Of a stretch of DNA of 7,538 bases, positions 1 to 5,965 are shown piece after piece (the first letter of the stretch is position 1; every line of letters begins with the position of its first letter). The position numbers and the translations under genes were made by a program. The DNA is from Inquilinus sp. (GTDB taxonomy: Bacteria > Pseudomonadota > Alphaproteobacteria > DSM-16000 > Inquilinaceae), in the NCBI GenBank assembly GCA_013003675.1, contig JABDIP010000345.1, positions 1-7,538 on the forward strand, given 5' to 3'. The notes below the pieces were generated by a model. That model ran no database searches. It saw only the letters and a program-made list of their open reading frames with translations, and was not told the origin of the DNA.

Positions 1-152
1 TCGACCGGCCGGTCGATGCCGACCCGCCGCGCCGCGCCGCGGCCGAGCAAATCGGCCCAGACCGGGAACAGCGGGTTGATCAGCGAGCCGCCGGTGCTCA
101 CTCCGAAGAAGGCCATGTCGCCGGGCGGCGGGGCCATGGGTTTTCCATTCAT
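1..152 (-). CDS. Shikimate dehydrogenase-like protein, N-terminal 50 residues (cut by window edge)
   Basis: Reading the minus strand from an ATG at 152-150 gives 50 codons that stay open to the left edge. After a short Pro/Gly-rich start (MNGKPMAPPPGDM) comes the segment AFFGVSTGGSLINPLFPVWA, followed by a stretch ending GIDRPV. From memory, this pattern (F-x-G-V-[ST]-T-x-x-S-x-I-x-x-x-F-P-x-W-A, then a G-[IM]-D-x-P turn) is typical of the start of a divergent family annotated as shikimate/quinate dehydrogenase-like, not of canonical AroE. The catalytic and NAD(P)-binding parts lie outside the window, so activity cannot be judged. In-frame alternative starts are the ATGs at 137 and 116. The one at 137 has a weak TGGA upstream, none has a strong ribosome site, and the conserved part begins just after 116. 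The gene is divergent from the DUF2269 operon. Coding sense is fairly sure, the family less so. Confidence 0.55.
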   Translation of the reverse strand, partial: MNGKPMAPPPGDMAFFGVSTGGSLINPLFPVWADLLGRGAARRVGIDRPV

Positions 153-357
153 GCCGGCCGGTGTAGCCGATTCCCCGATCCGCAGCCAGCGAGCGCGGGA
201 GTGCCCCGCCCCAAGCCGTGGCCCGGAGCGCCGCCGGCCTTGCGCGCCGTCCCGGCCAGCGCGTCGGGACGATACGAGGGTCCGAACTCCCTTCTTTACG
301 CCGACTTCAGGAGATGCGAGTACAGCATCGGTTCCTTTCAATGGCGCCGTGTTTTCA
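153..357. promoter_or_regulatory. Divergent intergenic region, presumed to hold two promoters
   Basis: About 205 bases separate the minus-strand dehydrogenase-like start from the plus-strand DUF2269 start, so promoters for both directions should lie here. I see no convincing -35/-10 pair, no strong palindrome and no known operator. Plus-strand frames stay open across this stretch, but the translations are Arg/Pro/Ser-rich with no domain character, which fits non-coding GC-rich DNA. Confidence 0.3.
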
Positions 358-834
358 GTGACATACATGCTCCTGAAATTCGCGCACGTCGTCGGCGCGA
401 TGGTGATCCTCGGCACCGGAATGGGGATCGCCTTCTTCATGCTGATGGCACATCTGAGCCGCGACGCCGCCTTCGTGGCGCGCACGGCGTCCGTCGTCGT
501 GCTGGCGGATGCGGTGTTCACCGCCACCGCGGTCGTCGCCCAACCGGTGACCGGATACCTGCTGCTGCGCGAGACGGGCATCGCGCTCTCCGAACGCTGG
601 ATCGCCGCATCGCTCGGCCTCTATCTGGTCGCCGGAGGATTCTGGCTCCCCGTCGTGTGGATGCAGATGCGGATGCGCGACCTGGCGTCGCAAGCGGCCG
701 CCGTCGGCGACACCTTGCCGGAGAGGTACCACCGGCTCTTCCGCCTGTGGTTCGCCTTCGGCTTCCCCGGCTTCGGGTCGGTGATGCTGATCGTCTGGCT
801 GATGGTGGCCAAGCCGTCCCTGGGCGGGGCATGA
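358..834 (+). CDS. DUF2269-type integral membrane protein
   Basis: This is a small hydrophobic protein of 158 residues if it starts at GTG 358, or 155 if it starts at ATG 367. It begins (M)TYMLLKFAHVVGAMVILGTG, and the L-L-K-x-x-H-V-x-G-A opening followed by a Gly-rich helix is typical of the DUF2269 family of predicted integral membrane proteins. Four membrane helices are visible at about residues 8-30, 46-69, 80-101 and 127-152. A basic and Gln-rich loop lies between helices three and four (about 102-126). The function of the family is unknown. The frame is open far upstream, but the extra residues are low-complexity and Arg/Pro-rich, so I start at the family-like N-terminus. GTG 349 and ATG 367 are alternatives, and no strong ribosome site decides between them. 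The stop overlaps the next start (ATGA at 831-834), so it probably forms an operon with the SDR-DoxX gene. Family call good, exact start uncertain. Confidence 0.75.
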   Translation: MTYMLLKFAHVVGAMVILGTGMGIAFFMLMAHLSRDAAFVARTASVVVLADAVFTATAVVAQPVTGYLLLRETGIALSERWIAASLGLYLVAGGFWLPVVWMQMRMRDLASQAAAVGDTLPERYHRLFRLWFAFGFPGFGSVMLIVWLMVAKPSLGGA

Positions 835-2159
835 CCGGGGCGCTTCCGACCATCGCGGTGCTCGGCGCCTCGGGCCTGATCGGCGAGGCCGTCGCATCCC
901 GGCTCCGGCGCGACGGCTTCCCCATCGTCCCGGTCGCCCGCCGGTTCACCGCGACGCAGAAGGCCCGGTTCGGCGAAGCCGCCGTCGAATGCCCGATCGT
1001 CGGTTTCGAGACCGGCGCGCTGGCGCAACTCCTGTCCGAGCAAAGAGCGGAGATCGTCGTCAACTGCATCGGCGTGCTCCAGGACGGCGGGCGCGGAGGC
1101 ACCGACGAGGTGCATCGCGGCTTCGTCGCCCGCCTCGTCGAGGCGCTCGATCGCCAGGGCCGAGCGGCCCTGCTGTTGCATGTCTCGATCCCCGGCCGCG
1201 AGGATGCGGACCGGACGTCCTTCAGCCGAACGAAACGGGACGCCGAGCGCCTGATCGCCGCCGGCCCGGTTCCCTTTGTCATCCTGCGGCCGGGTTTCGT
1301 GCTGGCGCCCGCGGCCTATGGCGGCGGCGCCCTCATCCGCGCGATGGCGGCGCTGCCGATCGAGCTGCCGGCGCGCGACACCGGTGCGCCCTTTGCGGTG
1401 ACCGATGTGGCCGACATCGCGCGCACCATCGCCGTCGTCGCCAATCGCTGGCGCGACGGCGAGCGGGACTGGAACACCGTCTGGGACGTTATGGACCGGC
1501 GTCCATCGACGGTCGGCGACGTGCTGGATGCGTTTCGGCAATGCCTGGGTGGCCCCGGGAAACGGCTGCCCCTGCCCGCCTGGCTGATGGGCGCAGGCGC
1601 CAAGGCGGGAGACCTGGCGGCCCGTCTCGGCTGGGCGCCGCCGATCCGCAGCACGGCGCTCCGTGAGATGCGGCGCGGCGTCGAGGGCGACCCCGAACCC
1701 TGGATCGCGGCGACCGGCATCGAGCCAATCGGGCTCGACTCGGCACTGGACCGTCTGCCGGCGACGGTGCAGGAGAAATGGTTCGCCCGGCTTTATCTCC
1801 ACAAGCCGTTGGTGGTCGGCGTGCTGGTCGCGTTCTGGTCGCTATCCGGATTGATCGTGCTGGCGGCGGCCTTCGACGTCGCGACCGCGATCCTGACGAC
1901 CCATGGCTTTCCGCTGCGCCTGGCCCAAGCCGTCACGATCGTCAGCAGCCTCACCGATATCGGCGTCGGCCTTGCGATCGCCTTCCGGCGCACCTGCCGG
2001 GCCGGTCTGCTGGCGGGGATCGCCGTTTCCCTCTTCTACATGGCCGGCGCGGCGCTGATCGCCCCCGATCTGTGGATCGAGCCGCTCGGCGCCCTGGTCA
2101 AGACCGGGCCGGCGATCGTGCTGATGCTCGTCGCGCTCGCGATCCTGGAGGACCGTTGA
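831..2159 (+). CDS. Atypical SDR (NAD(P)-binding) protein fused to a C-terminal DoxX-like membrane domain
   Basis: The protein has 442 residues and two parts. Residues 7-310 form an atypical short-chain dehydrogenase / NmrA-like Rossmann domain. The dinucleotide motif is G12-A-S-G15-L-I-G18 in VLGASGLIGEAV, followed by a basic patch (VARRF, 35-39) that would suit NADP, and by VVNCIGVL (76-83) at the end of a central strand. The usual YxxxK catalytic pair appears as F131-S-R-T-K135, so the tyrosine is replaced. This is seen in NDUFA9-like atypical SDRs that bind the cofactor structurally or act differently. ILRPGFVLAP (151-160) is the conserved substrate-side turn. Residues 320-442 carry four hydrophobic helices (about 328-350, 364-385, 390-410 and 422-439), matching the DoxX-like C-terminus known from such fusions. 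The start is the ATG overlapping the DUF2269 stop, with a G-rich stretch just upstream, so coupling is likely. It is probably anchored in the inner membrane. The substrate is unknown. Confidence 0.85.
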   Translation: MTGALPTIAVLGASGLIGEAVASRLRRDGFPIVPVARRFTATQKARFGEAAVECPIVGFETGALAQLLSEQRAEIVVNCIGVLQDGGRGGTDEVHRGFVARLVEALDRQGRAALLLHVSIPGREDADRTSFSRTKRDAERLIAAGPVPFVILRPGFVLAPAAYGGGALIRAMAALPIELPARDTGAPFAVTDVADIARTIAVVANRWRDGERDWNTVWDVMDRRPSTVGDVLDAFRQCLGGPGKRLPLPAWLMGAGAKAGDLAARLGWAPPIRSTALREMRRGVEGDPEPWIAATGIEPIGLDSALDRLPATVQEKWFARLYLHKPLVVGVLVAFWSLSGLIVLAAAFDVATAILTTHGFPLRLAQAVTIVSSLTDIGVGLAIAFRRTCRAGLLAGIAVSLFYMAGAALIAPDLWIEPLGALVKTGPAIVLMLVALAILEDR

Positions 2160-2230
2160 CGGACTTACCCCGACCCGCCGTTGTTGCCTGGCCAGATGCG
2201 AAGCACGTCCGACCGCCGGCCCTGGTCGCC

Positions 2231-2266
2231 CTGGATTGCCGCGTCGCTGCGCTCCTCGCAATGACG
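2231..2266. repeat. Interspersed palindromic repeat (ATTGCGAGGAGCGCAGCGACG family)
   Basis: On the minus strand this stretch reads CGTCATTGCGAGGAGCGCAG followed by CGACGCGGCAATCCAG. This is a well-known intergenic repeat seen in many copies in alphaproteobacteria and some other bacteria. Its ends are complementary (ATTGC at 2235-2239 and GCAAT at 2258-2262) and a GCG/CGC pair lies inside, so it can fold into a hairpin. Read as protein on the minus strand, it gives the tell-tale spurious peptides HCEERSDAAIQ, VIARSAATRQS and RGAQRRGNP in the three frames. It lies in the 203-base gap between two convergent genes, where such repeats usually sit. It may help end transcription from both sides, because no classic terminator is visible there. 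The rest of the gap (2160-2230 and 2267-2362) holds nothing else I recognise. Confidence 0.85.
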
Positions 2267-2362
2267 GTGAAAGGGCGGCGCAGAAGCATCACCGGCGAGA
2301 TGTGTGAACACCGCGGGGTCCGAAGAGGGAGCGAAGTCGCGGCGGCCTGATGCCATCCGGTT

Positions 2363-4633
2363 CTAATCGCCCGAGGCCGCTTTCGCCGGCCTCGCGGCCT
2401 TGCTCTTGGGCGCCAGCAGGGCGGCGGCGTCTGCATCGAAGCGGAGATGGGCCGGCGGCGCCTCGCCCTTCTTATCCTCGCCGAAATACAGCGTCATGTG
2501 CGGGAACGGGATCTCGATGCCGAGTTCGTCGAAGCGGCGCTTCATGCGGCGGTTGAATTCGCGGCCGACGAACCATTGCTTGATCGGCTTGGTCTTGATC
2601 CGCGCCTTGATGATGACCGCGCTGTCGGCGAAGGCGTCGACGCCGAGAATCTCGATCGGCTCGAGGATCTGCTGGGCATAGGCCGGGTCTTCCAGGATCT
2701 CGGCGCCGAGCTGCTTCAGCACCTCTATCACCTGGTCGGCGTCCTCTCGATACGCAACGCCGATGTCCATCACGTAGAAGGAGAAATCCTTGGTCCGGTT
2801 GAGCACCGTGGTGACCTCGCTGAACGGCACGGTGTGGACCGAGCCGGACAGGTCGCGCAGGCTGATGGTGCGCAGCGACAGGGCCTCGACGAGGCCGGAA
2901 TGGCCGCCGACCTCAACCACGTCGCCGACGGCGATGGTGTCCTCGATCAGGATGAACAGCCCGGTGATGATGTCCTTCACCAGGGTCTGCGCGCCGAAAC
3001 CGACGGCGAGGCCGACGATGCCGGCGCCGGCCAGCAGCGGGGCAATGTTGACGCCGATCTCGGACAGCACGATCAGCGCGATGAAGGTCATCAGCACGAC
3101 GAACGCCGCCTTGCGGAGCAGCGGCAGCAGGGTGCGGGCCCGGCTGCTCTGGGCGATCGGGTTGCCGTCCTCGTCGACGCCGGACAGCCGCCGTTCGACG
3201 AAGCCGCTGATCGCCTCCCAAACCACCACCGCCAGCAGCAGGGCGACGGCGATCGAGGTCACGCGCCCGGCGACGCCGCGCCCGGCATCGGAGGACAGGA
3301 AGGCGAAACCGCCGAGGTCCCAGGCCTCCAGCACCGCCAGCCCGGCCACCACCACGACCACCGCCTTGACCGCCCGCACGAGCAACGGCAGGTAGCGGTT
3401 GGCACGGGCCTCGAGCCCGGGGAACTGTGCCTTGAGGTCGTCGCCGAAGGCGAGGCCGCCGGTCATCATCCGGTCCATGCCGGCGAACAGCGCCAGCACC
3501 GCCAGCAGGACCAGGGCGGAGAGCACGGTCGCCCGCAGCGCGAAGGCGGCGCCGCCGTCGATATCGAGCAGCCAGATGCCGTAGACGACGACGATGTAGG
3601 CAAACGCCAGCACGTGCCAGATTTCGGCGAAACGCCGGCGCAGCACGCCGACCGGACGGCCGTGGCGCGGCCGCTGCAATGCATCGGCGAGGGTGCGCCG
3701 GTTCTGCGCCACCAGCACCATCAGCATGCCGGCGATCAGCAGGCCGACAAGGTCGAGCAGGGCGTCGCGGGCGCCGTCGGTCATGCCGAGGACCAGACCG
3801 GTCTCGGCCACCACCCAGCCGAATACCCCGATCGTCGCCAGCCGGCGCGACCAGACATAGAGATAGGCGGCGGTCTCGTCGCCGAGCGCCAGCAGGCGCC
3901 GCGATCCGGCGGTCGGGCTGAGCACCACCCGGGCGGCGGCGACGATAATGCCGCGGACCAGGATGCCGTTGACGAAGGCGAGGACGACGATCCGCGTGGT
4001 CTGGCGGGGGTCGATCAGGGTCAGCGCGACATAGGCGACGAGGGCGAAGACGACAAGCGGCACCAGGGTGATCGTCACCGCCGCCAGATTGACCAGGACC
4101 CGGCCCAGCGCCGTCTCGGTGGCGCGCCGTTCCAGCGCCTTGCGCCGGCGCCGCAGCGGCAGCGCGACGAGCCACAATCCGGCAAGGCTGGAGCCGACGA
4201 TGATCGCCAGATTGGTCAGGACGTCGCGCCAACGAGCCTGCGCGGCCGGCGAGTCCAGCTCGTCGCCGATCCAGGCGAGCAGGCTGGGCAGTTCGGCCAC
4301 GGCGGCGGCAACCTCGTTGGCCTGTTCGCCGATCGCCGCCGACTGCGCCGACAGATAGGCCAGCACCGTCGCCCCCAGGGAATCCCAATACCGCGCCGGG
4401 GTGTCGTCCGCCGCCGCGCGGGCGCCGGCCAGCAGGCGGAGCTGCTCGATCAGCCGGGCGCGCTCGGCGTCGTCCTCCAGGGTGCGGATGAGATCGTCCA
4501 TCTGCTCGGCGGAGGTTTCGGCCGGCGGGGCGGCGCCCTCCTGCGCCATGGTGGGCGCGCCGGCGGCAACCGCGAGGACCAGCAGCAGGCCGGCGAGAAG
4601 AGACGGCAAGCAGCGGCAGGACGGATGAAGCAT
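2363..4633 (-). CDS. MscS-family mechanosensitive ion channel, large YbiO-like type
   Basis: This 756-residue inner-membrane channel probably opens under membrane tension and releases solutes on osmotic down-shock. Residues 1-30 form a signal peptide (hydrophobic 11-28, likely cleavage in PTMA|QEG). An acidic, helical periplasmic part (about 31-135) follows, then about ten hydrophobic segments (near 138-158, 180-206, 213-236, 266-284, 291-310, 338-357, 367-386, 416-436, 456-478 and 509-527). The MscS core starts with SEIGVNIAPLLAGAGIVGLA and the pore helix GFGAQTLVKDIITG (546-559). The beta domain (about 566-612) has the GDVVEVGG turn and ends near VPFSEVTTVLNR. The alpha/beta cytoplasmic domain runs to about 716 (EIPFPHMTLYF), followed by an Ala/Lys-rich tail. 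Length and architecture resemble E. coli YbiO (741 residues). The start at 4633 is supported by the signal peptide, although the ribosome site is weak (GGGAC about 10 bases upstream). A CCCGA/TCGGG inverted repeat (4645-4660) sits just before it. Confidence 0.93.
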   Translation of the reverse strand: MLHPSCRCLPSLLAGLLLVLAVAAGAPTMAQEGAAPPAETSAEQMDDLIRTLEDDAERARLIEQLRLLAGARAAADDTPARYWDSLGATVLAYLSAQSAAIGEQANEVAAAVAELPSLLAWIGDELDSPAAQARWRDVLTNLAIIVGSSLAGLWLVALPLRRRRKALERRATETALGRVLVNLAAVTITLVPLVVFALVAYVALTLIDPRQTTRIVVLAFVNGILVRGIIVAAARVVLSPTAGSRRLLALGDETAAYLYVWSRRLATIGVFGWVVAETGLVLGMTDGARDALLDLVGLLIAGMLMVLVAQNRRTLADALQRPRHGRPVGVLRRRFAEIWHVLAFAYIVVVYGIWLLDIDGGAAFALRATVLSALVLLAVLALFAGMDRMMTGGLAFGDDLKAQFPGLEARANRYLPLLVRAVKAVVVVVAGLAVLEAWDLGGFAFLSSDAGRGVAGRVTSIAVALLLAVVVWEAISGFVERRLSGVDEDGNPIAQSSRARTLLPLLRKAAFVVLMTFIALIVLSEIGVNIAPLLAGAGIVGLAVGFGAQTLVKDIITGLFILIEDTIAVGDVVEVGGHSGLVEALSLRTISLRDLSGSVHTVPFSEVTTVLNRTKDFSFYVMDIGVAYREDADQVIEVLKQLGAEILEDPAYAQQILEPIEILGVDAFADSAVIIKARIKTKPIKQWFVGREFNRRMKRRFDELGIEIPFPHMTLYFGEDKKGEAPPAHLRFDADAAALLAPKSKAARPAKAASGD
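2372..2394. repeat. 8-bp perfect inverted repeat at the 3' end of the MscS gene
   Basis: CGAGGCCG (2372-2379) and CGGCCTCG (2387-2394) are exact reverse complements around a 7-base loop. The hairpin spans the last codons of the MscS-family gene, just before its TAG. No T-run follows on either strand, so it is not a classic terminator. It could still protect or pause the 3' end, or it may simply result from GC-rich Ala/Gly/Ser codons. Confidence 0.35.
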
Positions 4634-4752
4634 CGGCAGACGGTCCCGAACAGTGTCGGGCGGAGCGGCAGCGCCCGGCCACCCCGCGCCAGCCGATTTA
4701 CTAAAGCATGGCGACGGCGCGAGCCACCCCGCATCGGCCGGAATCGGGCATG

Positions 4753-4784
4753 AAAAAAGGGCGGGGACCGACCGGCCCCCGCCC
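4753..4784 (-). terminator. Rho-independent terminator after the MHYT gene
   Basis: On the minus strand, GGGCGGGG (4784-4777) pairs perfectly with CCCCGCCC (4766-4759) around a 10-base loop and is followed at once by six Ts (4758-4753). It begins about 23 bases past the stop of the MHYT gene, so it ends that transcript. It also separates the gene from the downstream MscS-family gene on the same strand, which must then have its own promoter in 4634-4750. The only AT-rich patch there is around 4696-4705, which contains TAGTAA on the minus strand and is a weak -10 candidate without a clear -35. Confidence 0.92.
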
Positions 4785-4807
4785 CGATAACTAGACTATT
4801 GCCGCGT

Positions 4808-5617
4808 TCAGGCGCGGCCGTCGGCGACCCTGCGCGCCTCGGCGCTGGCGCTCCACCAGGCCATGGCGAGCACCACGAAGGTGACCCCGCCCAGCGCCAC
4901 CGCGCCGATCAGCGAGTCGAGGGCGAGCCCTTCGGTGACCGGACGCGCCGCCTCGCCGGTCCGCAGGAAGCTGGTGGCAGCCATGCCGGTGTAGTGCATC
5001 AGGCTGACCGCCAGCCCCATCACCGCGGCCGTCCAGGTGCGATGATCCGCCTTGTCGTACTCGCGCGCCTCGACGGTGAAGAACATCATCCGCAGCGCCA
5101 GGGTGGCGAGCACCACGGCGACCACGATGGAGGCGCCGAACCACATCAAGTCATAGCGGATCAGCGCGTCCATGCGCATCGCCAGCATGCCGGTGTAGTG
5201 CATCAGGCCGATGCCGGCGCCGAGCACGACGCCGCCGAACAGCAGGCGGATCGGCTTGCGCGACTTGCGGCTGACGAAGTCGAAGGCGAACCCGGCCGCG
5301 AACATGGCGAAGACCGCCGACAGGGCGGTCAGGGCGATGTCGTAGCGCATGACCATGTTGTGGCCCATCTGGACCGCCAGCATGGCGACGAAGTGCATGG
5401 TCCAGATGCCCAGCCCCATCGATACGGCGCCGGTGATCAGCCACTTGGTCCGCGCGCCCTTGCTCGGCGCGGCGATCATCCGCTCGACCAGCCCAAAGGC
5501 GGTGTAGGCGGCGACCGTGATGACGGCATAGGACAGCACGATCATCCAGGCGTTGTAGTCGTAGTCGATATGCGTCGATAACGCGTGCTGCTCGGTCAGG
5601 AAATAGTCGGAAAGCAT
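4808..5617 (-). CDS. Stand-alone MHYT-domain integral membrane sensor protein
   Basis: The 269-residue membrane protein carries three MHYT repeats: GIWTMHFVAML (70-80), IGLMHYTGMLAM (136-147) and VSLMHYTGMAA (204-214). Each sits near the outer end of a helix, where the Met/His residues are thought to bind a metal such as copper and to sense a gas or redox signal. That role is a family proposal, not shown here. The first motif reads MHF, which is usual for repeat one. Seven hydrophobic segments are visible (about 24-45, 60-81, 94-115, 125-147, 158-180, 196-215 and 234-255). The chain ends in a short charged tail with no GGDEF, EAL or kinase domain, so any output must be by another protein. I start at the ATG at 5617-5615 because GGGGGA lies 8 bases upstream. 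The frame stays open for 40 more codons, but those residues are Arg/Pro/Gly-rich and unlike a membrane protein start. It is transcribed alone, ending at the terminator at 4753-4784. Confidence 0.9.
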   Translation of the reverse strand: MLSDYFLTEQHALSTHIDYDYNAWMIVLSYAVITVAAYTAFGLVERMIAAPSKGARTKWLITGAVSMGLGIWTMHFVAMLAVQMGHNMVMRYDIALTALSAVFAMFAAGFAFDFVSRKSRKPIRLLFGGVVLGAGIGLMHYTGMLAMRMDALIRYDLMWFGASIVVAVVLATLALRMMFFTVEAREYDKADHRTWTAAVMGLAVSLMHYTGMAATSFLRTGEAARPVTEGLALDSLIGAVALGGVTFVVLAMAWWSASAEARRVADGRA

Positions 5618-5820
5618 TGCGCTCGTCCCCCATGCTGCGTTTTGCGGCTTGTCGACCAAACGCCACTCGAGGCAACGAGGTCGGCGGCAACCGCCGGGCG
5701 GGCCCTGCGCCGACGGGACAAGCCGGACGATTGCCACTGCCTCCCCCAGGCAGGGGCACGCGACCGGCCGTCGCGATCCGCGACTTTCGGGCCTACCCTG
5801 CCGGTTTTAGGCCAGGTCCG
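5618..5820 (-). promoter_or_regulatory. Hairpin-rich stretch, possible structured 5' leader of the MHYT gene
   Basis: This stretch holds no supported gene. It contains several perfect inverted repeats: CGGCGG/CCGCCG with a 3-base loop (5682-5696), CTGCCT/AGGCAG with a five-base C/G loop (5737-5753) and GTCGCG/CGCGAC with a 3-base loop (5770-5784). A fourth pairing, GCGAC (5760-5764) with GTCGC (5770-5774), uses the same bases as the third, so the two exclude each other. If transcription starts near 5821, the MHYT mRNA would have a leader of about 200 bases. The core of no known riboswitch is recognisable, including cyclic di-GMP and cobalamin types. In such GC-rich DNA, some hairpins are expected by chance. 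Confidence 0.3.
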
Positions 5821-5828
5821 TTAATTCA

Positions 5829-5857
5829 ATCCTAATTTTCGATAAAACTTTGAACAA
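5829..5857 (-). promoter_or_regulatory. Candidate sigma70-like promoter for the MHYT gene in an AT-rich island
   Basis: Bases 5821-5860 are strikingly AT-rich against their surroundings. On the minus strand TTGTTC (5857-5852) and TAGGAT (5834-5829) are separated by 17 bases, a fair but imperfect -35/-10 pair that would start transcription near 5821, about 200 bases before the MHYT start. Other AT-rich hexamers overlap, so the exact elements are uncertain. Between this island and the stop of the small gene at 5966 lie only a weak CTCGC/GCGAG hairpin (5861-5875) and two CGGCAGTT copies 31 bases apart (5880 and 5911). Confidence 0.35.
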
Positions 5858-5965
5858 ATACTCGCAAACGGCGAGCGGACGGCAGTTCCGGCGCGAGGGC
5901 GTGATTCAACCGGCAGTTGGGGGGGCATTCGAGGCGGCGGCCGGAGCCGTAGGAACGGAGGTTTT

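Noticed and set aside
16..357. N-terminal extension of the DUF2269 frame
   Set aside because: The extra 114 codons give an Arg/Pro/Ser-rich sequence, and their first part is antisense to the dehydrogenase-like gene. The family starts at about 358.
201..830. Upstream extension of the SDR-DoxX frame
   Set aside because: It reads Arg-rich nonsense overlapping the DUF2269 gene in another frame. The Rossmann motif begins right after the ATG at 831.
2165..2436. Small minus-strand proteins containing HCEERSDAAIQ or VIARSAATRQS
   Set aside because: These are the known spurious translations of the interspersed palindromic repeat, not genes.
2913..4682. A second minus-strand open frame of 589 codons overlapping the MscS gene
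   Set aside because: It is a frame shadow: Arg/Pro/Ala-rich, no motif, while the MscS frame is intact throughout.
2447..4753. A 768-codon open frame on the plus strand, fully antisense to the MscS gene
   Set aside because: Its translation is Gln/His/Asp/Arg/Gly-rich with no domain, as expected from the complement of a GC-rich gene for a membrane protein. The minus-strand frame has a signal peptide and clear MscS motifs.
5618..5737. 40-residue N-terminal extension of the MHYT protein
   Set aside because: It is Arg/Pro/Gly-rich with no membrane character. A good ribosome site (GGGGGA) sits before the ATG at 5617.
5618..5820. Cyclic di-GMP or cobalamin riboswitch before the MHYT gene
   Set aside because: Hairpins are present, but I could not find the conserved core sequences of either class.
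5585..5835. Plus-strand open frames of 79 and 72 codons in the gap before the MHYT gene
   Set aside because: Composition is Arg/Pro-rich, there is no ribosome site or motif, and they overlap the MHYT start in antisense.
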